Source: Falsihalocynthiibacter sp042445055
Lineage (GTDB): Bacteria; Pseudomonadota; Alphaproteobacteria; Rhodobacterales; Rhodobacteraceae
Direction of reading: 5' to 3'
Length of the DNA stretch: 64,000 nt
NCBI RefSeq assembly: GCF_042445055.1
Contig: NZ_CP170340.1
Location: 13,847-77,846 of the forward strand
The notes beneath the pieces were generated by a model. That model searched no databases, was not told the DNA's origin, and saw only the letters and a list, made by a program, of their open reading frames with translations. This document shows, piece by piece, positions 8,441-16,662 of the stretch; the stretch's first letter is position 1, and every line of letters begins with the position of its first letter. The position numbers and the translations under genes are program-made.

Positions 8441-9324
8441 GGCGTGACGTATTTGCGCCAGTTGTGCTCTTCCTCAAAGTCGAGAACCTCGCGGATTTTG
8501 CGATTGGAATAGAGCGCCTCTTGCGGGTCCAGATCGCGGGTAACTTTTACGTCAGGATAGAAGCGTTTGATGATTTCTTCGTTCGGGATATCGACAGAAT
8601 TGGTGTCATTCCCCGCGTTGAAGATTTGAAATCCAAGCCCGTCGGTCGCAAGGCAGCGGTCTACGATTTGGCCAAGGTCGCGCGCATCAATATAGCAGAA
8701 AATATTGCGGCGACGCACTGCGGGATCGGCAAAATATTCGCGGAAGTTCTCGTACTCGTGCGGCTCGATCACATTGCCAATTCTGAGGCCGTAAATATCG
8801 ATACCCGAGCGGCGCTGAAAGGCGCGGGCTGTCTTTTCGTTTACCACTTTGCTCAGGCCGTAACTGTCCATTGGGTTAACGTCGTGTTCCTCGTCCACGG
8901 GCAGGTAATCCGGACGGACTTCGCCATCGGCAAAACAGACGCCGTAGGTAGTTTCGGATGACGCGAAAATCACCTTGGGGATGCCAAGTTTGACCGCAGC
9001 TTCGATTACATTATAGGTCCCGATTGTGTTAACGCGGAAAGTCTCGTGATCGGGGTTAATGAGAATGCGCGGCACGGCGGCAAAGTGGACAACCGCGTCG
9101 AATTTCGGTGCGCCTGTTCCAAGGTCGAGGTCGTCGAAATTTGCGTAGCTCGTCATGACGTTAAACATCGCGCCAGAGTCCGTGATGTCGGCGATCAGGT
9201 TGTCGATGCCGTCCTCCACCAATGGCGTAAGGTCCACGTTTACCACGCGGTGCCCTTGATCGCGCAGATATCGGCACGCGTATTTACCCGCTTTGCCTGA
9301 GCCGCCTGTAAAGAGAATGCGCAT
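8437..9324 (-). CDS. NAD-dependent epimerase/dehydratase (extended SDR)
   Basis: 295 residues. It starts with the NAD-binding loop ILFTGGSGKAGKYACRYL and has the catalytic Y-x3-K as SYGLSKVVNEK (after SSETTYGV), the layout of extended short-chain dehydrogenases such as UDP-glucose 4-epimerase. It ends in DFEEEHNWRKYVTP. It converges on the dehydrogenase gene with a 4-bp overlap of the two stops. It probably interconverts or oxidises a sugar for the polysaccharide locus, although related enzymes also act on free uronates or aldoses. The specific reaction is unknown. Confidence 0.75.
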   Translation of the reverse strand: MRILFTGGSGKAGKYACRYLRDQGHRVVNVDLTPLVEDGIDNLIADITDSGAMFNVMTSYANFDDLDLGTGAPKFDAVVHFAAVPRILINPDHETFRVNTIGTYNVIEAAVKLGIPKVIFASSETTYGVCFADGEVRPDYLPVDEEHDVNPMDSYGLSKVVNEKTARAFQRRSGIDIYGLRIGNVIEPHEYENFREYFADPAVRRRNIFCYIDARDLGQIVDRCLATDGLGFQIFNAGNDTNSVDIPNEEIIKRFYPDVKVTRDLDPQEALYSNRKIREVLDFEEEHNWRKYVTP

Positions 9325-9433
9325 CGTCTGCCCCCCGTGTTAACCAATTTGGGGGAGCTTAGTGCCCACAGATTTTACCCGCAAGTCGCAAAGGTTTGCG
9401 CCAAAGGGGCGCCCCTGATATTGAGAATCTATA

Positions 9434-10093
9434 ATGTCAGATTCCGCCACCCTTGAACGCGCTACGCCAGAAAAATCCCCTGAGGGGGAAATGATCGTGT
9501 GTCCGCAGTGCGACGCGGTTTACCAGATTATCCGTCCTCATCATGGTGAACGCGCGGTGTGTTCGCGGTGCCATACGGTGCTGATTGCGCCTCGGCGCAA
9601 GGCGGGGCTTCAGATCATCGCGGTATCTCTCGCCGTTGTGGTGTTGATCATTGCGGCGGCGGTATTCCCGTTTCTGAGCATCGAGGCGCAAGGAACCATG
9701 AACGCCGTTTCGATCATTGATGCCGCACTCGCGTTTCGGCACGGGCCGCTGATCGCGGTGTCGATGTTCACGCTCGCGTTGATTATCATCATTCCGCTTC
9801 TTCGCGTTCTGCTGGTGCTTTATGTGCTAATCCCGATCGTCGCGGACCGCCCACCTGCGCGTTATGCGATGGAAGCGTTCCAGATTTCCGAGGTTCTGCG
9901 CCCGTGGTCTATGGCCGAGGTTTTCGCGATTGGCTGTGCGGTGGCGTTAACCAAAGTTGCCGGTTTGGCCGATCTTCACACGGGACCGGCATTTTATATG
10001 TTTGCGGCACTGGTTATTCTGGTTGTCGTTCAGGACAATTTCATGTGTAGGTGGACGGTATGGAACGCGCTGGACCCAGAGACGAAACGTTAA
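9434..10093 (+). CDS. pqiA: Paraquat-inducible protein A domain protein, first copy
   Basis: 219 residues. It opens with a four-cysteine zinc-ribbon-like motif (CPQCDAVYQ...CSRCHT, about residues 23-45). Four hydrophobic helices follow, with the family-typical PFLSIEAQGTMNAVSI and LRPWSMAEVFAIGCAVALTK. PqiA is the inner-membrane partner of PqiB in the Pqi envelope lipid-transport system. In Escherichia coli PqiA is a single protein of about 417 residues with two such halves. Here the halves are separate genes, this being the N-terminal half. The next gene starts inside its 3' end. Confidence 0.85.
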   Translation: MSDSATLERATPEKSPEGEMIVCPQCDAVYQIIRPHHGERAVCSRCHTVLIAPRRKAGLQIIAVSLAVVVLIIAAAVFPFLSIEAQGTMNAVSIIDAALAFRHGPLIAVSMFTLALIIIIPLLRVLLVLYVLIPIVADRPPARYAMEAFQISEVLRPWSMAEVFAIGCAVALTKVAGLADLHTGPAFYMFAALVILVVVQDNFMCRWTVWNALDPETKR

Positions 10094-10704
10094 CGGCGCG
10101 CGACGTCGGGGTTGTTGCCTGTCGTCGTTGCACCAAGGTCTGGCCCGAGGGGCAAGAGACCTGTGGCCGTTGCGGCGCGCGGATTATTGGCCGTGATCCC
10201 AGAAGTTTACAGCGCGTTTGGGCGTGGTGGTTTGCGGGTTTGATCCTCTATATCCCTGCGAATGTCTATCCGATGCTTGTGACCCGCACATTGCTGTTTG
10301 ATCAGGAAAACACAATTATCGGCGGGACGATTGATCTGATGCATCATGGTTCCTACGTGGTTGCGCTTGTGATTTTGGTCGCGAGTGTGATGGTCCCGAT
10401 GGGGAAGTTTCTGTCGATCGCGTTCTTGGCAATTAGCGTGCACCATCGGTCCGTTGTACCCAAGGGGCAGCGGCATATGCTCTTTGAAGTTGTTGAATAT
10501 ATTGGGCGCTGGTCCATGATCGACGTGTTTGTCGTTGCTATCCTGTCGTCGCTTGTGCAACTGAATACAATAGCGACAATTAATCCCGGGCCTGCCAGCC
10601 TTTTCTTTGCCTTATCGGTTATTTTTACGATGTTATCTGCTTCTAATTTCGATCCTCGGATGATTTGGGATGTTGAACAAAAAGCCCACGAGGAGCGCAC
10701 ATAA
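10060..10704 (+). CDS. pqiA: Paraquat-inducible protein A domain protein, second copy
   Basis: 214 residues from ATG 10060 (a GTG at 10051 is also in frame). It repeats the pattern of its neighbour: a four-cysteine motif CRRCTKVWP...CGRCGA, then four membrane helices with IPANVYPMLVTRTL and EYIGRWSMIDVFVVAIL. The conserved RWSMIDVFV is diagnostic of PqiA/YebS. It overlaps the upstream gene by 34 bp in another frame, and pqiB starts immediately after its stop, so translation is probably coupled. It likely corresponds to the C-terminal half of E. coli PqiA. Confidence 0.85.
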   Translation: MERAGPRDETLTARDVGVVACRRCTKVWPEGQETCGRCGARIIGRDPRSLQRVWAWWFAGLILYIPANVYPMLVTRTLLFDQENTIIGGTIDLMHHGSYVVALVILVASVMVPMGKFLSIAFLAISVHHRSVVPKGQRHMLFEVVEYIGRWSMIDVFVVAILSSLVQLNTIATINPGPASLFFALSVIFTMLSASNFDPRMIWDVEQKAHEERT

Positions 10705-12789
10705 ATGACGCGTACACCTACGCCCGTTAAAATTGAATCCAAGAAATCTTCGTTCTGGTCGGCACCGTCTCTTGTCTGGATCATTCCGATCTTGGCGCTT
10801 GTGATTACGCTCGGAATTGCGTGGCAGGCGTTTGAACGGCGCGGGCCGTTGATCGAGATTTCCTTTGAAAACGGCACAGGAGTCGCGGCTGGCAAAACCG
10901 AGCTGCGCTATCGCGATGTGACCGTCGGAAAAGTTGAAAAAGTGGAATTTGCCAAGCGGTTGGATTCTGTTGTTTTGTCTGTTCGGTTGCACAAGGATGT
11001 CGCGCCCTATGTGGATAGTGGCGCGAAATTCTGGGTCGTCAGCCCGCAGGTAACCGCACAGGGGATTTCGGGGCTGGATACCGTAATTAGCGGTGTTTTC
11101 ATCGAAGGGTCGTGGGACGAGATCATCGGTGAAAGTAGTAAATCCTTTGTCGGTCTGGATGAAATGCCATTGATCCGACCGGGTGAGCGCGGCTTGCAAC
11201 TTACGCTGCGCTCGGGGCGGGGCACGGCGCTGACGGATAATGCGTCGATCCTGTTTCGTGGGATCGAAGTGGGCCGCATCGGGCGTGCGCGTATCGTTCC
11301 CAACGGCGATTTCGCCATTTCAGAGGCCGTTATTTATGATGATTTCCGTCATCTGATCAGTGACAAAACGCGGTTCTGGGATGTGTCGGGATTTGAATTC
11401 AATGTCGGAGCAGGCGGAGCAGAGATTCAGTTCCAATCGCTCACGTCGTTGGTTTCTGGCGGCTTGACCTTTGATACGATTGTGTCCGGCGGTCGCGTGG
11501 TTCAGGACGGGCATGTGTTTCAGGTTTTCTCAAACGAAAGCGAAGCGCGCGCCAGTGTCTTTAGCGGGCCAGACGCCAAGGCGCTTGAGATGACCGTTGT
11601 GTTTTCCGACAATGTTGCGGGCCTGAAAAACGGTGCCGTGGTTGAGTGGAATGGCCTGAAGGTGGGCGAGGTCACGAACATCGCAGGGGTCGTCGATTCA
11701 GAGAAATATGGCGATGAAAACGTCCGCCTGAATGCGACAATTGCGATACAGCCTGCACGATTAGGGCTTGAAACAGATACAACCACCGAGGGTGCGCTTG
11801 CACTATTGCAACATCAGGTGTCCGAAGGGCTTCGGGCGCGGCTGGCATCGGCGAGCCTGTTGACGGGGGGCCTCAAGATTGAGCTGATCGTGGATGAAAC
11901 CGCGCCACCCGCCGAAGTGGATATGTCGGGCGATCCGTTCCCGATCTTCCCATCGACCCAGAGCCAGATTTCGGATGTAGCGGCCTCGGCTGAGGGAGTT
12001 TTCACGCGGATCAACAACCTTCCGATTGAGGATCTTTTGTCGAGCGCGATTGACTTGATGGACTCTGCGAATGCGTTCTTTACCGATGATGCATTGCGCG
12101 GTGCGCCAGAGGATTTGCGCGGGTTGATTGGCGATGCGCGTGGCCTTGTTGGTTCGCCAGAGGCCAAGCGCGTGCCGGTTCAGCTAAACGAAGCGCTTGA
12201 GCGGTTCGATGGCCTATTGGCCGAACTCGAAGAACAGCAGGCGATTGCGAAACTTGCCGATGCGCTTGAGGCGGCGGCGGATGCAGCGGGTGGTGTGGAT
12301 ACCGCGATTGCGGGCGTGCCCGATTTGATCGAGCGGTTGGAAGCAGTGACCGCCAAGGCCGAAGCGCTCGAAGTTGAGGCGCTCGTTTCCTCCGCGAACG
12401 AGGTTCTGGATGCGGCGGCGGGCTTGATTGCTTCGGACGCAACGGCGGAATTGCCGGCGTCGCTCTCGGCGGCCCTTTCGGAAATTCGCGAAACATTGAA
12501 AGAGCTTCGCGAGGGTGGGGCGGTTACAAATACCAACGAAGCCCTTGCCTCGGCGCGGGATGCGGCGGATGCGGTTGCGGTTTCAACCCAAGAGTTGCCC
12601 GCGCTGGTCGAACGGATGAACCGCGTTCTGTCGCAGGCCAGTTCAACGCTCCAGACATATGATGCAAGCTCCGACATTAACCGTGGCGCCAAGGATGCCC
12701 TGCGCGAACTGCAACTTGCGGCGCGGGCGATTAGTGACCTTGCGCGGACCATTCAACGCAACCCGAATTCGCTATTGTTAGGAAGATAA
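10705..12789 (+). CDS. pqiB: MlaD/MCE-domain protein PqiB
   Basis: 694 residues. One N-terminal membrane helix (residues about 18-37, SLVWIIPILALVITLGIAW) anchors a periplasmic chain with three MCE domains, at roughly 45-135 (GTGVAAGKTELRYRDVTVGKV), 155-220 (LTLRSGRGTALTDNASILFRGIEVGRI) and 290-385 (GLKNGAVVEWNGLKVGEV). The remainder, about 430-690, is a long Ala/Glu/Leu-rich helical region with AADAVAVSTQELPALVERMN, matching the needle-like coiled coil of PqiB that spans the periplasm for lipid transfer. Upstream pqiA copies and downstream pqiC complete the operon. Confidence 0.9.
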   Translation: MTRTPTPVKIESKKSSFWSAPSLVWIIPILALVITLGIAWQAFERRGPLIEISFENGTGVAAGKTELRYRDVTVGKVEKVEFAKRLDSVVLSVRLHKDVAPYVDSGAKFWVVSPQVTAQGISGLDTVISGVFIEGSWDEIIGESSKSFVGLDEMPLIRPGERGLQLTLRSGRGTALTDNASILFRGIEVGRIGRARIVPNGDFAISEAVIYDDFRHLISDKTRFWDVSGFEFNVGAGGAEIQFQSLTSLVSGGLTFDTIVSGGRVVQDGHVFQVFSNESEARASVFSGPDAKALEMTVVFSDNVAGLKNGAVVEWNGLKVGEVTNIAGVVDSEKYGDENVRLNATIAIQPARLGLETDTTTEGALALLQHQVSEGLRARLASASLLTGGLKIELIVDETAPPAEVDMSGDPFPIFPSTQSQISDVAASAEGVFTRINNLPIEDLLSSAIDLMDSANAFFTDDALRGAPEDLRGLIGDARGLVGSPEAKRVPVQLNEALERFDGLLAELEEQQAIAKLADALEAAADAAGGVDTAIAGVPDLIERLEAVTAKAEALEVEALVSSANEVLDAAAGLIASDATAELPASLSAALSEIRETLKELREGGAVTNTNEALASARDAADAVAVSTQELPALVERMNRVLSQASSTLQTYDASSDINRGAKDALRELQLAARAISDLARTIQRNPNSLLLGR

Positions 12790-12790
12790 T

Positions 12791-13345
12791 ATGAGACTGC
12801 TCGCTCCATTTGTTTGCTCCCTTGCGCTGCTTGCCGCGTGTTCGTCGTCGGTGCTGTATCCCGTCACGACCCCGCCAATCAGCGGTAGCGTTAATACTTC
12901 GGTCCGTTCGCTTGAGGTGCGGGATGTGTCTTTGCCATCGTATGCCGCCGCCGAAGAGATCACGATTCAGAATTCGGATGGATCGCTGAGCACTGCGGGT
13001 TCCGCGCTTTGGGCCGATATTCCGGTGCGGGCGATTTCGCTTGAGCTAAGCCGTAATATCGCAGCACTGACGGGCGCGCGTGTGGCGTCAGAGCCGTGGC
13101 CGTTTGAGACCCGCCCCCAAGCGCGATTGGAGGTTCGGATGGACGAATTGCTCCCGGGTGCAGATGGGGTGTACCGAGGTTCGGGGCAGTATTTCGTCGG
13201 CTCAACCGAGGGTGGCCGCGACCGCGCGGGCTCTTTTGCGCTGAGTGTTCCGTTCGATCCAAAGGGTGGCCCATTGGCGATTTCGCGAGCGCGCGGCCAG
13301 TTGATTCAGAACCTCGCCCGAAAAATCGCCACAGAGGCGATGTAG
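12791..13345 (+). CDS. pqiC: Membrane-integrity lipoprotein PqiC (ABC-type aux, DUF330)
   Basis: 184 residues, beginning 1 bp after the pqiB stop. A lipoprotein signal is clear: LLAPFVCSLALLAACSSS with lipobox LAAC, so lipidation is expected at Cys17. The mature part carries YPVTTPPISGS and LEVRDVSLPSYAAAEEI, then RLEVRMDELLPGADGVYRGSG, typical of the PqiC/DUF330 fold that caps the PqiB needle at the outer membrane. An outer-membrane location is inferred from the family and from Ser rather than Asp after Cys. Confidence 0.85.
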   Translation: MRLLAPFVCSLALLAACSSSVLYPVTTPPISGSVNTSVRSLEVRDVSLPSYAAAEEITIQNSDGSLSTAGSALWADIPVRAISLELSRNIAALTGARVASEPWPFETRPQARLEVRMDELLPGADGVYRGSGQYFVGSTEGGRDRAGSFALSVPFDPKGGPLAISRARGQLIQNLARKIATEAM

Positions 13346-13440
13346 AGCCTGCGTTCAAATCGCTCTCGATTTATGCCTATGAGGCGCGCGTTCTATTGGC
13401 CGATGTGCGACCTGATCCACCACGGCGATATGGCGTATTG

Positions 13441-13788
13441 CTAGCCCTCTAGCACGGTTTCAAAGCCGCCATAAATCAGGCGTTTGCCGTCGAACGGCAT
13501 TTCCGCCATGGACATGCGTGAATCGCCCATGATTTTCTCCCACGCTTCGTCGCGCGCTTTTCGCGACGGCCAGACAACCCATGAGAAAACGACGGTTTCG
13601 TCCTCTTTGCATTTCACGGCCATGGGGAAGGATGTTAGCTCGCCGTCGTTCACATCGTCGCCCCAGTTTTCGATGACGCTGGTGGCGCCGTATTCCTTGA
13701 ACACCACGGCGGATTCTTTGGCGTGTTTGATGTATTTCTCTTTGTTTGAATTAGGGACAGCGGCAATAAAGCCATCTACGTAGGACAT
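13441..13788 (-). CDS. DUF1428 family protein
   Basis: 115 residues from ATG 13788, with GGAGGAAATT just before it; an in-frame GTG at 13800 overlaps the upstream stop and is unlikely. Begins MSYVDGFIAAVPNSNKEKY and contains the typical VVFSWVVWPSRKARDEAWEKI. DUF1428 is a dimeric ferredoxin-like (dabb-type) fold with no settled function. The gene follows a VOC-family gene whose stop overlaps its ribosome site, so the two are one transcript. The pair may respond to the same signal; the substrate is unknown. Confidence 0.85.
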   Translation of the reverse strand: MSYVDGFIAAVPNSNKEKYIKHAKESAVVFKEYGATSVIENWGDDVNDGELTSFPMAVKCKEDETVVFSWVVWPSRKARDEAWEKIMGDSRMSMAEMPFDGKRLIYGGFETVLEG

Positions 13789-13799
13789 AATTTCCTCCA

Positions 13800-14267
13800 C
13801 TATTTTGCGTTAAAAGCCGCCTCAATTGCGGCGACGTTGATTTTACTCATTGTAAGCATGGCCCGCATCGCACGGTCCGCGCCTTCGCGGTCGGGATTGT
13901 TCAGCAGGAGAGGCAAAGTTTTGGGCACGATCTGCCACGAAATACCAAATCGGTCCTTAAGCCATCCGCACTGGCTCTCGGCGCCGCCATCTGCGATGAG
14001 CGCGGCCCAAAGGTGGTCGGTTTCTTCCTGATCCTCGGTCAATACCGAGATTGAGGCCGCCTCGCTTGTGGGGAAGGACGGGCCGTTCAGGATCATATAG
14101 GGCGCGCCACTTAGGTTAAACTCAACGACCATCGGCGCGCCGTTTTCATCGGGATAGATCCTGTTTTCAATTGCGCTGTTGGGTAAGAGCGAAACATAAA
14201 ACTCCGCCGCCTCGTGGCCGTTTTTTTCGAAGGTCAGACAGGTGCGGACTTTGGCAGAAAATTCCAT
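13800..14267 (-). CDS. VOC family protein, PhnB-like
   Basis: 155 residues. Starts FSAKVRTCLTFEKNGHEAAEFYVSLLP and contains VVEFNLSGAPYMILNGP and CGWLKDRFGISWQIVPK, the layout of the PhnB/3-demethylubiquinone-methyltransferase-like branch of the vicinal-oxygen-chelate superfamily. These proteins are usually dimers of beta-alpha-beta-beta-beta units, sometimes metal-binding, and most have unknown substrates. It lies just downstream of an HxlR regulator on the same strand (14 bp) and is followed by DUF1428, so the three are probably one operon. Confidence 0.85.
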   Translation of the reverse strand: MEFSAKVRTCLTFEKNGHEAAEFYVSLLPNSAIENRIYPDENGAPMVVEFNLSGAPYMILNGPSFPTSEAASISVLTEDQEETDHLWAALIADGGAESQCGWLKDRFGISWQIVPKTLPLLLNNPDREGADRAMRAMLTMSKINVAAIEAAFNAK

Positions 14268-14281
14268 GTGCTATCTCCTCT

Positions 14282-14971
14282 CTAGCCCGCTTGGCGTTCA
14301 ATACTCGCAAAGGGGCTTAGGCCTAACCAATCTTGCATTTGCGTCGCGATTTCTTGGGTACCCGTAAGCTCAAGTTGTCCGTGATGTATTGCTTTTTGTA
14401 CAGTCAAAAGCCCCATCCAAATCGCTGTCATAGTGCGAAGACTACACGCGGCATAAAGATCTACGTCGAGTCCCGGATCGACATAGCAAGCCTCGACGCC
14501 CGAATTTGGATCGGCAAGGAGCCAATAGTTTTGACGATGTTCTGGGAGGTTGAGAAATACGAATTGCAAACAGACGCGCCGCTCGGGGAGTGGTTCAATT
14601 TTGAGGCCGCGATGCATGTCCCATATCAACAACTCGGGGTCCAGATTGTTTAGAGATAGCTCACTTTCTACCCATCGTTGGCCCCACGCCCCCATACCCA
14701 TAATCAGTGGTCGAAGCTCTTGGCCCGCGGGTGTGAGTCGGTATTCCTTAGTACCTTTGGCTATTTCTCGGGTATAGACCACCCCCGCTTTTTCGAGTTC
14801 GGTGAGACGTTTGGATAGCAGAGTTGGCGACATGCGCGGAACGCCACGCCGCAAGTCGTTGAACCGCGTACTTCCGCAAAGAAGTTCTCGAATCAGGAGG
14901 GGCGTCCAGCGCGCGCACAATACCTCGGTCGCCATCGCGATCGGGCAAAACTGGCCGTAACTTCCACGCAT
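14282..14971 (-). CDS. HxlR-type winged-helix regulator
   Basis: 229 residues. Residues 1-95 are an HxlR winged helix: CPIAMATEVLCARWTPLLIRELL, then FNDLRRGVPRMSPTLLSKRLTELEKAGVV and EYRLTPAGQELRPLI. The Cys near residue 9 is conserved in HxlR sensors of electrophiles or oxidants. The remaining 130 residues resemble a small sterol-carrier-like (SCP2) ligand domain common in this branch. It is divergent from the nitrilase across 189 bp and precedes the VOC and DUF1428 genes. It may control both sides; this is inference. Confidence 0.85.
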   Translation of the reverse strand: MRGSYGQFCPIAMATEVLCARWTPLLIRELLCGSTRFNDLRRGVPRMSPTLLSKRLTELEKAGVVYTREIAKGTKEYRLTPAGQELRPLIMGMGAWGQRWVESELSLNNLDPELLIWDMHRGLKIEPLPERRVCLQFVFLNLPEHRQNYWLLADPNSGVEACYVDPGLDVDLYAACSLRTMTAIWMGLLTVQKAIHHGQLELTGTQEIATQMQDWLGLSPFASIERQAG

Positions 14972-15160
14972 AGTTTGCCTCCATCACGTTTGAAAAACCT
15001 GAACTTAGTAGGCGAACCGCGACGTAATCATGTCGGTGGTACAGTTTCTAGACTAGCGCGAAATTGGGTTTGCGACAACTCTTTGGAATGGGTGCCGCCT
15101 TTACCGGGAAGGGTAACAAAGCGGCGTTGAACTATTTTGGATAAGTTGAAAGGAGTTGCT

Positions 15161-16096
15161 ATGAAAACCGCAGTTGTACAAGAACCGCCAGTATTCATGA
15201 ACCGTCAGGCAAGTATGGAGCGCGCTGTAGAATTAGTCGCGCGCGCCGCCAAGGATGGAGCGGAGCTGATCGTTTTTCCAGAAGCATGGTTCCCGGGATA
15301 TCCAACCTTTGTTTGGCGCCTTGCGCCCGGTGCAGGCATGGGCAAGACCGACGAGCTTTTTGCGCTTTTGCAGGCCAATTCGATTGATCGGTCCAGAGGA
15401 GAAATGGAGCCACTTCAGGAGGCCGCGCGCGAGAACAGTATCGTTATTGTTGCGGGATATAACGAGTTGGACGGCGCGGTGTCTGGATCGACCCTCTACA
15501 ATGCCTGTGTAACGATTGATGCGGACGGCAGCATTTTGAATAACCATCGCAAACTGATGCCAACCAACCCCGAGCGCATGGTTTGGGGCTTTGGCGATGG
15601 GGCCGGGCTAAACGTGGTCGAGACAGCAGTCGGACGTATTGGAGCTTTGATCTGCTGGGAGAACTATATGCCGCTCGCAAGGTATGCGATGTATGCCCAG
15701 AACATTGACATCTATCTCGCACCCACATGGGATAGTGGCGATACTTGGCTTGCAACGATGCAGCACATCGCCCGAGAGGGGGGATGTTGGGTGATCGGTT
15801 GTGCCACGGCGATTGAAGTCGCTGATATTCCCGAAACAGTCCCTTATTATGATGAGCTTTTCCCTAATCAGGACGAGTGGATTAATCCCGGAGACGCAGT
15901 TGTCTACAAACCGTTCGGCGGAGTAGCCGCAGGGCCGATGCATCAGGAGAAGGGGATATTGTTCTGTGATATCGATGTTGCACAAGCCGCCGCATCGCGC
16001 CGCAAGTTTGATGTAACCGGCCACTATGCGCGGCCTGATGTTTTCAGGCTATCGGTTGATAAACAGCCCAAGCCGCCCGTAGTCGCAGCGGCCTAG
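15161..16096 (+). CDS. Nitrilase / carbon-nitrogen hydrolase
   Basis: 311 residues from ATG 15161 with AAAGGAG at 15149-15155; an earlier in-frame TTG is unlikely. The nitrilase triad is visible: E41 in FPEAWFPGYP, K131 in NNHRKLMPT, and C165 in ALICWENYMPLARY. The FPEAWFPGYP and CWENYMP forms fit true nitrilases (R-CN to R-COOH + NH3) rather than omega-amidases. PLARYAMY and HIAREGGCWVIGCA also match this group. It is divergent from an HxlR gene, a plausible regulator. The substrate is not evident. Confidence 0.85.
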   Translation: MKTAVVQEPPVFMNRQASMERAVELVARAAKDGAELIVFPEAWFPGYPTFVWRLAPGAGMGKTDELFALLQANSIDRSRGEMEPLQEAARENSIVIVAGYNELDGAVSGSTLYNACVTIDADGSILNNHRKLMPTNPERMVWGFGDGAGLNVVETAVGRIGALICWENYMPLARYAMYAQNIDIYLAPTWDSGDTWLATMQHIAREGGCWVIGCATAIEVADIPETVPYYDELFPNQDEWINPGDAVVYKPFGGVAAGPMHQEKGILFCDIDVAQAAASRRKFDVTGHYARPDVFRLSVDKQPKPPVVAAA

Positions 16097-16464
16097 CGAT
16101 CGGCCTCGTAGGTTTTGGTTTGGGCAAACGTCGGAAGCCAAGCCTCGCGGCGCGAGGTCCAGAGTTCATAGGTGGGTTTGAATTGGTTGGGTTGGTCGAG
16201 CGCGCCGAGGTGGATTTCGATCTCGTTGTCTGAGAATGAAAACACCGATGATCCACATTCAGGGCAGAAATTACGCCCCCTGTAGGCCCGCGTTTCACCG
16301 TGGATTTCGACCGCATCCTTGTGAAAAATCGCCGAGGCATGAAACAGTGCTCCGTGGTGTTTTCGGCAATCCATACAATGACATATGCCAACGCGAATGG
16401 CGTCAGGCGGGGTCATGAAACGCACTTTGCCGCATTGGCAGCCGCCCTTGATCTGGTCCATCAC
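16093..16464 (-). CDS. GFA family protein (CENP-V/GFA domain)
   Basis: 123 residues. Metal-binding Cys sets are complete: GGCQCGKVRF near residues 7-16, CHCMDCRKHHGALF near 33-46, and CPECGSSVF near 74-82. This is the zinc-binding GFA fold, named after a proposed glutathione-formaldehyde activation that is not generally accepted, so function should be left open. It converges on the nitrilase with a 4-bp overlap of the coding ends. Confidence 0.85.
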   Translation of the reverse strand: MMDQIKGGCQCGKVRFMTPPDAIRVGICHCMDCRKHHGALFHASAIFHKDAVEIHGETRAYRGRNFCPECGSSVFSFSDNEIEIHLGALDQPNQFKPTYELWTSRREAWLPTFAQTKTYEADR

Positions 16465-16662
16465 GCCCTCCGATCATGCTAAGCGTTCAAGAACAATGAT
16501 GACTTTATTGGCACGTGGCAAGGGTACTACGCCTCGAGCTAACACGCCGGCTAGCTAATCAGTGAACACGGGTGCCGCATTTGCGGTCTTTAGGTGATAC
16601 TAGCATTTTATGGTATTCTAGAGGGGTATTTTGTAAACCGCGTGCCGTCACGAGTAGAAGTC

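Noticed and set aside
16510..16530. TTGGCACG, resembling a sigma-54 promoter half
   Set aside because: The required GC element of the -12 half (TTGC at proper spacing) is missing.
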